Source: an uncultured Collinsella sp. (GTDB lineage Bacteria > Actinomycetota > Coriobacteriia > Coriobacteriales > Coriobacteriaceae). Taken from it: 13,236 nucleotides of DNA. The translations under genes were made by a program, and so were the position numbers. The notes beneath the pieces were generated by a model. The model saw nothing but the letters and a program-made list of their open reading frames with translations. It did not search any database and was not told the origin of the DNA. How positions within the stretch are numbered: position 1 is the first letter of the stretch; each line of letters starts with the position of its first letter. Shown here piece after piece: positions 6,009 through 13,236 of this stretch. The stretch spans positions 1 to 13,236 of the forward strand of contig CABVBR010000047.1 in the NCBI GenBank assembly GCA_902496645.1. The letters are read 5' to 3'.

Positions 6009-8198
6009 TTAAATCAATTTAGTACTCTCCAGCTTTTCGATGATCCAGTCGTTGGCTTTGATAACCGGGCGGCGGAAGACGACGCCCAGGGCCAGCGACG
6101 GAATCAGATAGCTCGCCAGAATACCCAGCTCAACCCAGTACTCCATATGGTAGGCACCGGCCATGGCGGCGTGCATGGCGTTGATGCCGTGGGTAAACGG
6201 CAGGAACGGATAGATCGCCTGGAACACGGGACCGGTCATCTCGATGGGGAACGTGCCACCCGAACCGCCGACCTGCATGACCAGCAGCACGACAGCGAGG
6301 GCCTTGCCGATATCGCCAAACGAAACCGTAAGCGTGTAGACGATATTGGAGAACACGAGACTCGCAACCCAGCCCGCCAGCACAAACTGCAACGGGTTGT
6401 CGCACTGGATGCCAAAGAACAGAATGTCGCCCGCGCACACGAGCGTCGCCTGCAGCAAGGCCAGACCGCCAAAGAACAGATAACGGCCCAGGTAGATCTC
6501 GTGCAGGCGTACGGGGATGAGCTCATTGATGAGCTCATCGTTAACCGAGACCTTCATCATGGCCGCCAGAACAATCGAGCCCACCCACAGCGACAGAATC
6601 GTGTAGAACGGCGCCATGGCCGAACCGTAGTTGCGGATCGGATAGACCGGCTTGCGATCGAGCGCAACGGGGCCGGAAAGCGACACGGCGAGACCCTCGG
6701 GGTCGCCGCCAATCATTGTCTTAATCATGGCCAGGTCACCCGAGATCAGAGCGCTATCAAGCTCGTCCTTAAAGGCACTGATCTTGTCCGACGCCTCGCC
6801 CAGCTGATCGGAAGCCTTGTTGACGAGCCCTGCAGCCTTGGAGAGACCCTTCGCGAGCGAACCAGAGGCGTCGGTCAGACCGCTCACGGCGCTATCCAAG
6901 TCACCCGAGATACCGTTCAGGGAATCCAGAACGCCCGAAATGGTCTTCTTGAGCTCCTTGGCCTTAACCGAGAACGTAGAATCGTAGTCGGACTTGGCTC
7001 CCGAGATACCCGCCTTGGCATCGGCGATGGCCTGGTCGACCTCGGCACGCGAGTTGTTGACCTCCGCCATGCCGTCCGAAAGGGACTTTGCGGTCGCCGT
7101 CAGGTCCTTCGCGTTGTTGCGGTACTCCGCGGCAATTCTGCCCAGCGACGTCGCAGCGGACTTGAGGCCGTCTTTGAGCTTGTCATCGCTCATCTGGTCG
7201 GCAAGGTTGCGGAGCCGATCGGCCATCGCATCGATATCGTCAGCACGCGTATTGAGCGCCGCCGCGGCTTCGTTGAGCTGAGACACCGTAAGGTCAACAT
7301 GCTGATTCGCGGCATCGAATGCCTTCGCAAGCTCGGCGGACACGTTGTCGAACGAGCCCGCGCTTCCGTCAATCGCCGCGTCAACGGCATCGTTGGCGGC
7401 CTTGAGCGCTTCCTTGGAATCATTGATGCCGCTCTTGGCATGCTCCATCAGCTGCTTCGTCGACTCATCGACGGTGCCCGTCTGCTTGAGCATGCCGCCC
7501 GCCGACGTCAGCGAATCGGACGTGGAGCTCAAAACGCCCGCCAGCGACGTTGCGCTGGTCTGAATGTCCTGCAGGTCCTGGACCGAATCGCCCAGCGTAG
7601 AGGACAGATTGGCGATAAAGTTGCTCACCTGGTCGGTGCTCATATAGTCGAGCAGGCTGGACACGGTTTTAAGACCGATGCTCGTAATGGTTTCGGTAAA
7701 GGTCTCGTTGACCTGACTCTGGACGGCGCTCGAGCCTTTCTCGGTCACGATCTGCGCGATGGCGTTGGCCTTCTGGTTCTCGTAGAACTCGATATCGGCG
7801 TGCTTCACCTCGGTCGAGAAAAGCGTCATCATGTCGGCGCTAAACGTTTTAGGGATAACGACAGCAGCGTAGTACGCGCCCGACTTAACGCCCTCAATCG
7901 CCTTATCGCGGTCGTTGAGAACGACCCAGTCGAAGTTCTCGTTGCCGCGCAGAGTGGCGGTTACGTTTTCGCCCACGTTGACCTCGACGGGAATCAGATC
8001 ACTCTCGTAGCCCTCGTCGGTGTTGACCACGGCGATCTTAAGGTTGCCGGTATTGCCGTAGGGATCCCAGCTACCGGCGATGTTAAACCACGCGTACAGG
8101 CACGGCACGATAATGAGGCCCATCACGACAACCATGCCGATCACGGAGCGAGACACGTTTTGGACATCGCGCTTAAACAGGTGCAGGATGTTTTTCAT
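6009..8198 (-). CDS. YhgE/Pip-family membrane protein, shorter member of the pair
   Basis: Predicted 729-residue membrane protein of the YhgE/Pip (phage infection protein) family, related in topology to ABC-2-type permeases and to the type VII secretion subunit EsaA. A cytoplasmic start (MKNILHLFKRDVQNVSRS) leads to one helix (VIGMVVVMGLIIVPCLYAWF) and the family motif WDPYGNTG near residue 45. A long extracytoplasmic region of about 450 residues follows, rich in Ala, Ser and Asp and likely helical. About five C-terminal helices then include the conserved GGSGGTFPIEM and YPFLPFTHGINAMH segments. The ATG follows directly on the TAA of the upstream paralogue, with AAAGGAGGTGA seven bases before it. 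Family members act in phage adsorption in lactococci and in envelope export elsewhere; the substrate here is unknown. Confidence 0.9.
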   Translation of the reverse strand: MKNILHLFKRDVQNVSRSVIGMVVVMGLIIVPCLYAWFNIAGSWDPYGNTGNLKIAVVNTDEGYESDLIPVEVNVGENVTATLRGNENFDWVVLNDRDKAIEGVKSGAYYAAVVIPKTFSADMMTLFSTEVKHADIEFYENQKANAIAQIVTEKGSSAVQSQVNETFTETITSIGLKTVSSLLDYMSTDQVSNFIANLSSTLGDSVQDLQDIQTSATSLAGVLSSTSDSLTSAGGMLKQTGTVDESTKQLMEHAKSGINDSKEALKAANDAVDAAIDGSAGSFDNVSAELAKAFDAANQHVDLTVSQLNEAAAALNTRADDIDAMADRLRNLADQMSDDKLKDGLKSAATSLGRIAAEYRNNAKDLTATAKSLSDGMAEVNNSRAEVDQAIADAKAGISGAKSDYDSTFSVKAKELKKTISGVLDSLNGISGDLDSAVSGLTDASGSLAKGLSKAAGLVNKASDQLGEASDKISAFKDELDSALISGDLAMIKTMIGGDPEGLAVSLSGPVALDRKPVYPIRNYGSAMAPFYTILSLWVGSIVLAAMMKVSVNDELINELIPVRLHEIYLGRYLFFGGLALLQATLVCAGDILFFGIQCDNPLQFVLAGWVASLVFSNIVYTLTVSFGDIGKALAVVLLVMQVGGSGGTFPIEMTGPVFQAIYPFLPFTHGINAMHAAMAGAYHMEYWVELGILASYLIPSLALGVVFRRPVIKANDWIIEKLESTKLI

Positions 8199-10988
8199 TT
8201 ATGCCTCACCTCCTTTAGAGTGTTTGCCAAGCGGGGCGGTGTCCCCGTCGTTTCCGTTTACGTTGTCAACGCCGTCGGCATCTTGAGCCTTACGATGCGC
8301 GCCGATATGCGGCAGACGGCTCGTGGGCTGTTCGCTGTCCTTGGTGCCCCGCTCGCTGGCGTTGAGACCAAACATGCGACGGGCGGCAGGGATGGCAGCC
8401 GTATGCTCGCGCATCTCGCGGCGAAGGTCCTCGTCCGAAAGCGCCGAGATACGCATCTGGGTATTGAGGCTCGCACGGATATATTCGATGTTAATGAGCC
8501 AGCCGCAGATGGCAATGACCGAGACAATCCAGATGACCAGCAGGATGATCTTGCCGTTATTGTCGATATCGAGCACCGTCGACAGGACAAAGAGCAGGAC
8601 CTGAACGCCCACCACAGCGGCAAAACCGCCCTTGATGTAGTAGGGGTAGTGATGCTCAAACGCCACAGCATGATCGAGCAGCTCGCGACGGTACGAATCC
8701 GAATCGAGCATGACACGCATGGCCGTGCGCAGCGAATAGCGCTGGCGCGGCAGGTCGTTGGACTCGCAGATCATGAGGCCCGTCGTGGAAAGCTGCTTAT
8801 CAAAGAGCAGATTGAGGTTGAGCAGCAACGGGCGCAGCTGCAGACCGATAAAGAGCGCCACGATCAGGAACACGCCCAGGATGCACAGGTTAAACAGGTA
8901 GTTGAACGAATACATGCCACCGACGGTCTCGCGCAGCAGGTTGATGCCATAGGTGAAGGGCAGCAGCGGGTGCAGCCACTGGAAGAAGCCGGGCATCATC
9001 TCGATGGGATACATGCCCGACGAGCCGGGGATCTGCACAATGACGAGGATGACGCCAATTGCCTTACCGATATGCTTAAACGTGGTGGACAACGCATAGA
9101 TGATGTTGACGTAGGTGAACGAGATAGCGATGCCGCCCAGCACAAAGAGCAGCGGATTGACGCACTGAACACCAATGACCAGGTCGCCCACCGTAACGAT
9201 AATGGCCTGGAACGCGCCCAGGATCACCAGCAGCAACCAGCGGCCAAAGTAGCCCTGACGCGCCGTAAAGCTACCGATGCCCTCGCGGTCGACCTCGAGT
9301 TTGTAGATAGCGATGAGCACATAGCCGCCTACCCACAGCGCCAGATTGGTGTAGAAGGGCGCGATGCCCGAGCCAAAGCTCTTGACCGGATAGATGGACT
9401 TGGACGTCAGCTCAACCGGAGATGCCATGAAATCTGCCACGTCATCGACGTCGACGTCCATGAGGTCGGCTAACTCGCCCATAGACTCAGAGGTCTGCAG
9501 CGCCGCAATGTCATTGGCGGCGGTCGCGAGCTTGTCCTGAACCTTGGCAAGGGAGGCGTCGGTCTGGGACAGCGTGGTCTTTGCCTGCTTGAGCGTGGCG
9601 TCGAGCTGCGCCAGCGTGCCGCGCGCGCTCGCTATCGTGGGGGTCATACCCGACACAATGCCGGTCAAATCGCCCGAAACGGCGGCAAAGGAGTCAAGCG
9701 CGCTCGAAGCCTTCGGCAGTGCGTTCTGCCCCAGATCGGTCTGAGCCTGACCGAGGTTAGCCGTACCGGTCTGAATTGCCGCGTTAAGCGCGTTGCTCGC
9801 GTTCGAGATTGCCGTAGCGTCGTTTGCCATGGCGCTCGACTGTGCAGAAAGGCCATCCTTAATGCTCTGCAGCTTCTGGTTTTGCTCGCGAAGCGAATTG
9901 ATGGTCGACGCGATGAGCGCATCGGCGTTCTCCGATCCCGTCGACGTATCGTTAACGAGAATCTGCAGGCGCTCGATGACAGCGCTGTTGTGGTCAATCG
10001 TCGCCTGAAGGGATTCGAGCGAGTTGTCGATTCGGGTGGTCGTGGACGTAACCGTACCGGCAAGCCTGCCAATCGCGGCGTTCGCAGAAGCCGATGTCTT
10101 ACTCAGCACGATGCTGCCCTCCGAAAGTGCCTTGGAGAGCGAGGTGATGGACTTACCAGCCGTGGTGCGAGCTTCGCTCAGCAGGTCATTACCCTGAGCG
10201 ATTGCCTGCGTTAGCGAAGGCGCCTGTCCCTGCAGGCCCGCCAACGCAGCATCGGCCGAAGCAATCGAGCTGCTTGTCTTGTCGATGGCGGCGTTCATGT
10301 CGCCGATGGAATCACGTACTTCGCCCAGGGTATCAGACGCCTCGGACACCGAGCCCGCCAGCGAATCCTGGGTCTGGGTTGCCTTGTCTTTAAGGTCGAT
10401 GCCAGCATCTTTGGCAATGCCCGCGACGGTCTCGCCCACCGTGGAGACAAATTCCGAGTTGATCTGCTCCTCGATGGTGTTGGCACCGGTATCGGTGACC
10501 TTGGGCGCAATGGCGCTCTTTTTCTCGTTGACGTAATAGGTGAGCTTCGGCTGATGGTAATTGCCGTCGAGCATCGAGACGAGATTGTCGGAGAAGTTCT
10601 TGGGAATCACGATGGCAGCATAGTACTCGCCACTTTCGACGCCCTCTTTGGCATCTGCCGCCGAGTCGACGAAAGTCCAGCCAAGCTGGTCGTTCTCCTT
10701 GAGCTGGTCGACCACCTTATCGCCTGCGTTAAGCTCGCCCACTAGGTCGTTCTGGGTGCCTTGATCGTTGTTGGCGATGGCGATTTTAATGCCCTGGGTA
10801 TTTCCGTACGGATCCCAGTTGGCAACGATGTTGTACCAGGCATACAGCGAGGGAATGACGCACACGCCCAGGGTAACCACCAGGGCGACGGGATTCACGA
10901 TCAATCGCTTGATGTCGCGTTTAAAGATTGCAAAGGAAACCTTTGCATCGGATAGTTTGCTGCCGAGACTCACGCTTGGACCATCCAT
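8199..10988 (-). CDS. YhgE/Pip-family membrane protein, longer member with C-terminal extension
   Basis: Predicted 929-residue paralogue of the following gene. One N-terminal helix (NPVALVVTLGVCVIPSLYAW) is followed by WDPYGNT near residue 60, a beta-rich segment ending AAIVIPKNF, and a roughly 400-residue extracytoplasmic region of low-complexity helix rich in Ala, Ser, Thr and Gln. About five helices then carry the conserved PGSSGMYPIEMMPGFF and PLLPFTYGINLLRE. Unlike its partner it continues about 230 residues: a soluble stretch, two more helices (AVVGVQVLLFVLSTVLDI; ILLVIWIVSVIAICGWLI) and a charged, probably disordered tail. The start is unsure. ATG 10988 (MDGPSVSLG) is chosen for closeness to the first helix, but ATG 11024, TTG 11057 and GTG 10973 are in frame and none has a strong ribosome-binding site. 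The stop TAA abuts the next ATG, so the two form an operon. Confidence 0.88.
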   Translation of the reverse strand: MDGPSVSLGSKLSDAKVSFAIFKRDIKRLIVNPVALVVTLGVCVIPSLYAWYNIVANWDPYGNTQGIKIAIANNDQGTQNDLVGELNAGDKVVDQLKENDQLGWTFVDSAADAKEGVESGEYYAAIVIPKNFSDNLVSMLDGNYHQPKLTYYVNEKKSAIAPKVTDTGANTIEEQINSEFVSTVGETVAGIAKDAGIDLKDKATQTQDSLAGSVSEASDTLGEVRDSIGDMNAAIDKTSSSIASADAALAGLQGQAPSLTQAIAQGNDLLSEARTTAGKSITSLSKALSEGSIVLSKTSASANAAIGRLAGTVTSTTTRIDNSLESLQATIDHNSAVIERLQILVNDTSTGSENADALIASTINSLREQNQKLQSIKDGLSAQSSAMANDATAISNASNALNAAIQTGTANLGQAQTDLGQNALPKASSALDSFAAVSGDLTGIVSGMTPTIASARGTLAQLDATLKQAKTTLSQTDASLAKVQDKLATAANDIAALQTSESMGELADLMDVDVDDVADFMASPVELTSKSIYPVKSFGSGIAPFYTNLALWVGGYVLIAIYKLEVDREGIGSFTARQGYFGRWLLLVILGAFQAIIVTVGDLVIGVQCVNPLLFVLGGIAISFTYVNIIYALSTTFKHIGKAIGVILVIVQIPGSSGMYPIEMMPGFFQWLHPLLPFTYGINLLRETVGGMYSFNYLFNLCILGVFLIVALFIGLQLRPLLLNLNLLFDKQLSTTGLMICESNDLPRQRYSLRTAMRVMLDSDSYRRELLDHAVAFEHHYPYYIKGGFAAVVGVQVLLFVLSTVLDIDNNGKIILLVIWIVSVIAICGWLINIEYIRASLNTQMRISALSDEDLRREMREHTAAIPAARRMFGLNASERGTKDSEQPTSRLPHIGAHRKAQDADGVDNVNGNDGDTAPLGKHSKGGEA
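8206..8216 (-). promoter_or_regulatory. Strong ribosome-binding site of the second YhgE gene
   Basis: AAAGGAGGTGA is near-perfectly complementary to the 16S rRNA 3' end. It lies inside the last codons of the first YhgE gene, seven bases before the second gene's ATG. It is the strongest such site in the window and suggests efficient re-initiation to produce both proteins together. Confidence 0.85.
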
Positions 10989-11080
10989 CCTATCGTTTAG
11001 CCGAATCGTGCTATTAACAACCATTGTACGAAGGCACTTTAGCGTCTCACAGCACAATGGTGCGGAGTTTTGCGGGTAGC

Positions 11081-11116
11081 AATATACTACGAAGATGAGT
11101 TAGCGTACAGTTGTAC
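11081..11116 (-). promoter_or_regulatory. Promoter and operator candidate upstream of the YhgE pair
   Basis: TATATT (11081-11086) could be a -10 box. At 17 bases spacing the -35 position reads TGTACG and overlaps the small palindrome GTACA-GT-TGTAC (11105-11116). A repressor binding there would block the -35 region. YhgE genes are often controlled by neighbouring TetR-type regulators, but none lies in the window. A further 7-bp inverted repeat, CCATTGT (11021-11027) with ACAATGG (11054-11060), is in the putative leader. Confidence 0.3.
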
Positions 11117-11171
11117 AGTATCTTAAATTCCCGCAGCTCACAAAACCACAACCCGCACAAACTAGCAGTTC

Positions 11172-11230
11172 GACTAGTCATTGGGGACGTTCTTAAACGA
11201 CTAGTCAAACAAGAACGTCCCCAACGACTA
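11172..11230. repeat. Inverted repeat D with internal GACTAGTC palindromes
   Basis: Arms 11175-11194 and 11211-11230 match over 20 bases with one mismatch, which becomes G-U in minus-strand RNA. The core is TTGGGGACGTTCTT and its reverse complement. GACTAGTC, itself a palindrome, occurs at 11172-11179 and in the loop at 11199-11206; GACTA recurs at 11226-11230. The shape resembles REP/REPIN elements mobilised by Y1-type transposases; no such transposase is in the window. Confidence 0.8.
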
Positions 11231-11231
11231 C

Positions 11232-11256
11232 TTTTCCTCCGTCCCCAGGGGATCAT
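11232..11256. repeat. Solitary copy of the repeat-B arm
   Basis: TTTTCCTCCGTCCCC here is identical to the minus strand of the right arm of inverted repeat B (2977-2991) and differs by one base from the left arm. GGATCATT follows the core here, and GGATCATT is also found beside the core at 2993-3000. No partner arm is present nearby, so this is a half-element or a degraded copy. Confidence 0.7.
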
Positions 11257-11290
11257 TATTGGACCGCCGATGTTTTGGTAATGCCAGCGA

Positions 11291-11390
11291 GCGGGCACCA
11301 GAGCGAACAAATTGGCATGAAAAGAGGACGGCATAGACCTTCTGGTCATGCCGTCCTCTTTGAATGACAAGTTGTCGCTCTGGTGCCCGC
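11291..11390. repeat. Outer stem of a nested inverted repeat E downstream of htpG
   Basis: GCGGGCACCAGAGCGA (11291-11306) and its exact reverse complement (11375-11390) enclose the hairpin at 11321-11361. The two 12-to-14-base linkers do not pair. The same outer-stem plus inner-hairpin plan is seen at 3267-3338. Confidence 0.85.
11319..11361 (-). terminator. Probable htpG terminator, bulged hairpin
   Basis: Perfect 14-bp arms 11321-11334 and 11348-11361 continue past a bulged A into GACC/GGTC around a TTCT loop. Reading minus, the stem ends CCTCTTTT, a short T-run preceded by a matching A-run. The next T-run would also serve the plus strand weakly. It lies about 115 bases past the htpG stop, after two other hairpins. 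Confidence 0.65.
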
Positions 11391-11476
11391 GCAGCGTCGG
11401 CTGGTCCGCCGTTCGTTAGAACGGCGGAACGAAGGGCAGCGTCGGCCCGTTACGCGGTTTGGTAAAACCGCGTAAC
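11391..11476. repeat. Two repeated units of an 11-base word plus a perfect hairpin
   Basis: GCAGCGTCGGC occurs at 11391-11401 and 11438-11448. Each copy is followed within a few bases by a perfect hairpin with a four-base loop: 10 bp (11405-11414 with 11419-11428, loop GTTA) and 12 bp (11449-11460 with 11465-11476, loop GGTA). The stems differ in sequence. The second reaches the first base of the htpG stop codon. Neither has a T-run. Confidence 0.8.
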
Positions 11477-13236
11477 TAAAGTAGATCGCAAACAGCTGCT
11501 GCGAAGGCTACGGGGTCCTCGGGGAGGATGCCTTCGACCAACAGGGCCTGGTCGTAGAGCAGACCGGAGTACTGCTTAATCTTGTCGGCGTCGCCCGCCT
11601 TCTGGGCAGCGACGAGCTTGGCGAAGACCGGGTGCTTAGCGTTGAGCTCGAGCACGCGCTGGCTCTTGGGCATACCGTCGGGCGCGCCCTCGGGACCCTT
11701 CTGAAGCACCTTCTCCATCTCGAGCGAAAGCGGGCCCTCGGTGGTGATGCAGGCGGGGGCATCGGTCAGGCGCGCGGAGACGGCAACCTTCTCGACCTTG
11801 TCGCCGAGCGCCTCCTTCATGGCGTTAAAGAGGTCCTCGTTCTCCTTGGTGGCGTCCTCGGCCTCCTTCTTCTCGTCATCGGTCGCCAAGTCAAGATCAC
11901 CGGTCGCGACGTTCTTAAGCTCCAGGTGACGATCCTCAACCTCAGGCTCGGCACCATCGGCAACTGCCTTCTCGGCAGCCTCGCGAGCAGCGTCATCCTC
12001 GTAGACCTTGGGCATATCGGCAGCCACGTACTCACGCATGGCCTGGAAGGTGAACTCATCCACGTCCTGCGTCAGCAGCAGTACATCGTAGCCGCGGTCG
12101 AGCACGCCCTTCACGACGGGCATCTTGGCCAGACGCTCGCGCGAATCGCCGGCGGCATAGTAGATTGCCTTCTGGCCCTCGGGCATGCCCTTGGCATACT
12201 CGGCAAGGGTGATCATCTTCTGCTCCTTGGCAGACCAGAACAGCAGCAGGTCGGCGAGCTCGTCGGCCTTCATGCCGTAGCTCGAGTAGATGCCGTACTT
12301 AAGACCGCGACCAAAGTTCTCAAAGAACTTCTCGTAGGCCTCACGGTCGTTGTCGCGCATGTCCTCAAGATCGGTGGTGATCTTCTTCTCGACACGCTTG
12401 GCAATGGCCTTGAGCTGACGGTTCTGCTGCAGCGTCTCACGCGAAATATTGAGCGTCACGTCGGCAGAGTCCACGACACCACGCACAAAGTTGTAGTAGT
12501 CGGGCAGCAGGTCGTCGCACTTCTCCATAATCAGCACGTTGGAGCTATAGAGCGCCAGGCCCTTCTCGTAGTCCTTGCTGTACAGATCGAACGGGGCGCG
12601 ACCCGGCACAAACAGCAGTGCATCGTACTCAAGCGTGCCCTCGGCATGGAAGCTGATAGTGCGCGCGGGATCGTCAAAGTCGTGGAACGTGGACTTGTAG
12701 AACTCGTCGTAATCCTTCTGCTCAACGTCAGAGCTGCGCTTTTTCCAGATCGGCGTCATGGAGTTGATGGTCTCGAGCTCCTGATAGTCCTCGTACTCGG
12801 GCTTGTAGTCGTCGCCGGCGTCCTCAGGCTTGGGCTTCTGGCGGCTCTTGGTCACCATCATCTGAATCGGGTAGCGCACATAGTTGCTGTACTGCTGAAT
12901 CAGGCTCTTGAGGCCCCACTCGGTCAGGAAGCGATCGTAGGTCTCGGCCTCGCCGTCGGCGTCGAGCTTCTCGTTCTCGCGCAGCGTCAGGATGACATCG
13001 GTACCGTGCTCAGCACGCTCGCCATCCTCGATGGTGTAGCCCTCAAGACCGTCGGACTCCCAAACGTGGGCGGTATCCTCGCCATAAGCGCGGCTGACGA
13101 CCTTCACGTGGCTGGCAACCATAAAGGCGGAGTAGAAACCCACGCCAAACTGACCGATGATGTCGACATCGGAGCCCTGCTGCTCGGCGTTCTCGGTCTT
13201 AAACTCCTCGGAGCCGGAATGGGCGATGGTGCCCAG
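11476..13236 (-). CDS. htpG: HtpG, bacterial Hsp90 chaperone, missing its N-terminus at the window edge
   Basis: ATP-dependent cytoplasmic chaperone that works as a homodimer with the DnaK system on late folding and stress-damaged proteins. 586 residues are visible. By comparison with the family (about 620-680) roughly the first 95 residues, including the main ATP-binding helix, lie beyond base 13236. The visible part opens with LGTIAHSGS (start of the ATP lid) and has GQFGVGFYSAFMVA, the glycine-rich nucleotide-site motif. The middle domain includes PIWKKRSSDV and LYSSNVLIMEKCDDLLPDYY, then GVVDSADVTLNISRETLQQN. The C-terminal dimerisation domain carries VSARLTDAPACI and the ending QALLVEGILPEDPVAFAAAV. 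A very acidic segment (DLATDDEKKEAEDATKENED) precedes the last domain. The frame is open without breaks from the edge to TAG at 11476. It has no MEEVD tail, as expected in bacteria. Confidence 0.96.
   Translation of the reverse strand: MGTIAHSGSEEFKTENAEQQGSDVDIIGQFGVGFYSAFMVASHVKVVSRAYGEDTAHVWESDGLEGYTIEDGERAEHGTDVILTLRENEKLDADGEAETYDRFLTEWGLKSLIQQYSNYVRYPIQMMVTKSRQKPKPEDAGDDYKPEYEDYQELETINSMTPIWKKRSSDVEQKDYDEFYKSTFHDFDDPARTISFHAEGTLEYDALLFVPGRAPFDLYSKDYEKGLALYSSNVLIMEKCDDLLPDYYNFVRGVVDSADVTLNISRETLQQNRQLKAIAKRVEKKITTDLEDMRDNDREAYEKFFENFGRGLKYGIYSSYGMKADELADLLLFWSAKEQKMITLAEYAKGMPEGQKAIYYAAGDSRERLAKMPVVKGVLDRGYDVLLLTQDVDEFTFQAMREYVAADMPKVYEDDAAREAAEKAVADGAEPEVEDRHLELKNVATGDLDLATDDEKKEAEDATKENEDLFNAMKEALGDKVEKVAVSARLTDAPACITTEGPLSLEMEKVLQKGPEGAPDGMPKSQRVLELNAKHPVFAKLVAAQKAGDADKIKQYSGLLYDQALLVEGILPEDPVAFAAAVCDLL

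Noticed and set aside
5445..9473. A very long plus-strand open frame (about 1340 codons) antisense to both YhgE genes
   Set aside because: It lies opposite two well-supported membrane proteins and a permease, crosses an intergenic region and terminator, and its translation is an Arg/His/Gln/Gly-rich mix with no family signal. It is the usual antisense shadow of GC-rich codon use.
11291..11476. tRNA or other known structured RNA gene
   Set aside because: The hairpins do not form a cloverleaf, there is no TTCGA-type T-loop, and no known RNA family consensus was recognised.

Overview
The window looks like a chromosomal piece of a high-GC Gram-positive gut anaerobe, most likely Collinsella or a close relative in the Coriobacteriia. 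This rests on GC-rich codon use, the character of the YhgE/Pip, HtpG and HisRS proteins, and intergenic hairpins of a kind I associate with Collinsella. It is an inference from reading, not a database match. Every supported gene lies on the minus strand, so transcription runs from high to low coordinates.

Layout in transcription order. (i) htpG (Hsp90 chaperone) enters from the right edge and stops at 11476. (ii) A non-coding stretch of about 490 bases (10989-11475) holds several stacked inverted repeats, then a promoter-like region for the next genes. (iii) Two adjacent YhgE/Pip-family membrane proteins follow (929 and 729 aa), joined stop-to-start with no gap and closed by a clear terminator at 5875-5913. 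(iv) An EamA-type permease with its own terminator comes next. (v) Then an M20-family amidohydrolase/peptidase, followed by a hairpin and a 56-residue remnant of a major-facilitator transporter. (vi) A second hairpin-rich gap (2810-3106) leads into hisS (histidyl-tRNA synthetase), which has a terminator. (vii) ppc (phosphoenolpyruvate carboxylase) leaves by the left edge. These are mostly separate transcription units. Only the YhgE pair is a clear operon, and no pathway unites the rest.

Two things stand out. First, three short tandem duplications (25, 56 and 71 bases) sit inside or at the start of ppc, hisS and the M20 gene. None is a multiple of three. Those in ppc and hisS break the reading frame, although hisS is normally indispensable. 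Where the copies differ inside translated codons, all the changes are synonymous. This suggests two strain alleles stitched together in assembly, or recombined, rather than true gene decay. Second, the two gene-poor gaps share pieces of an inverted-repeat family. Mismatches in several arms become G-U pairs only in the minus-strand transcript, and a bulged hairpin near 3300 recurs near 11340 with compensating base changes.
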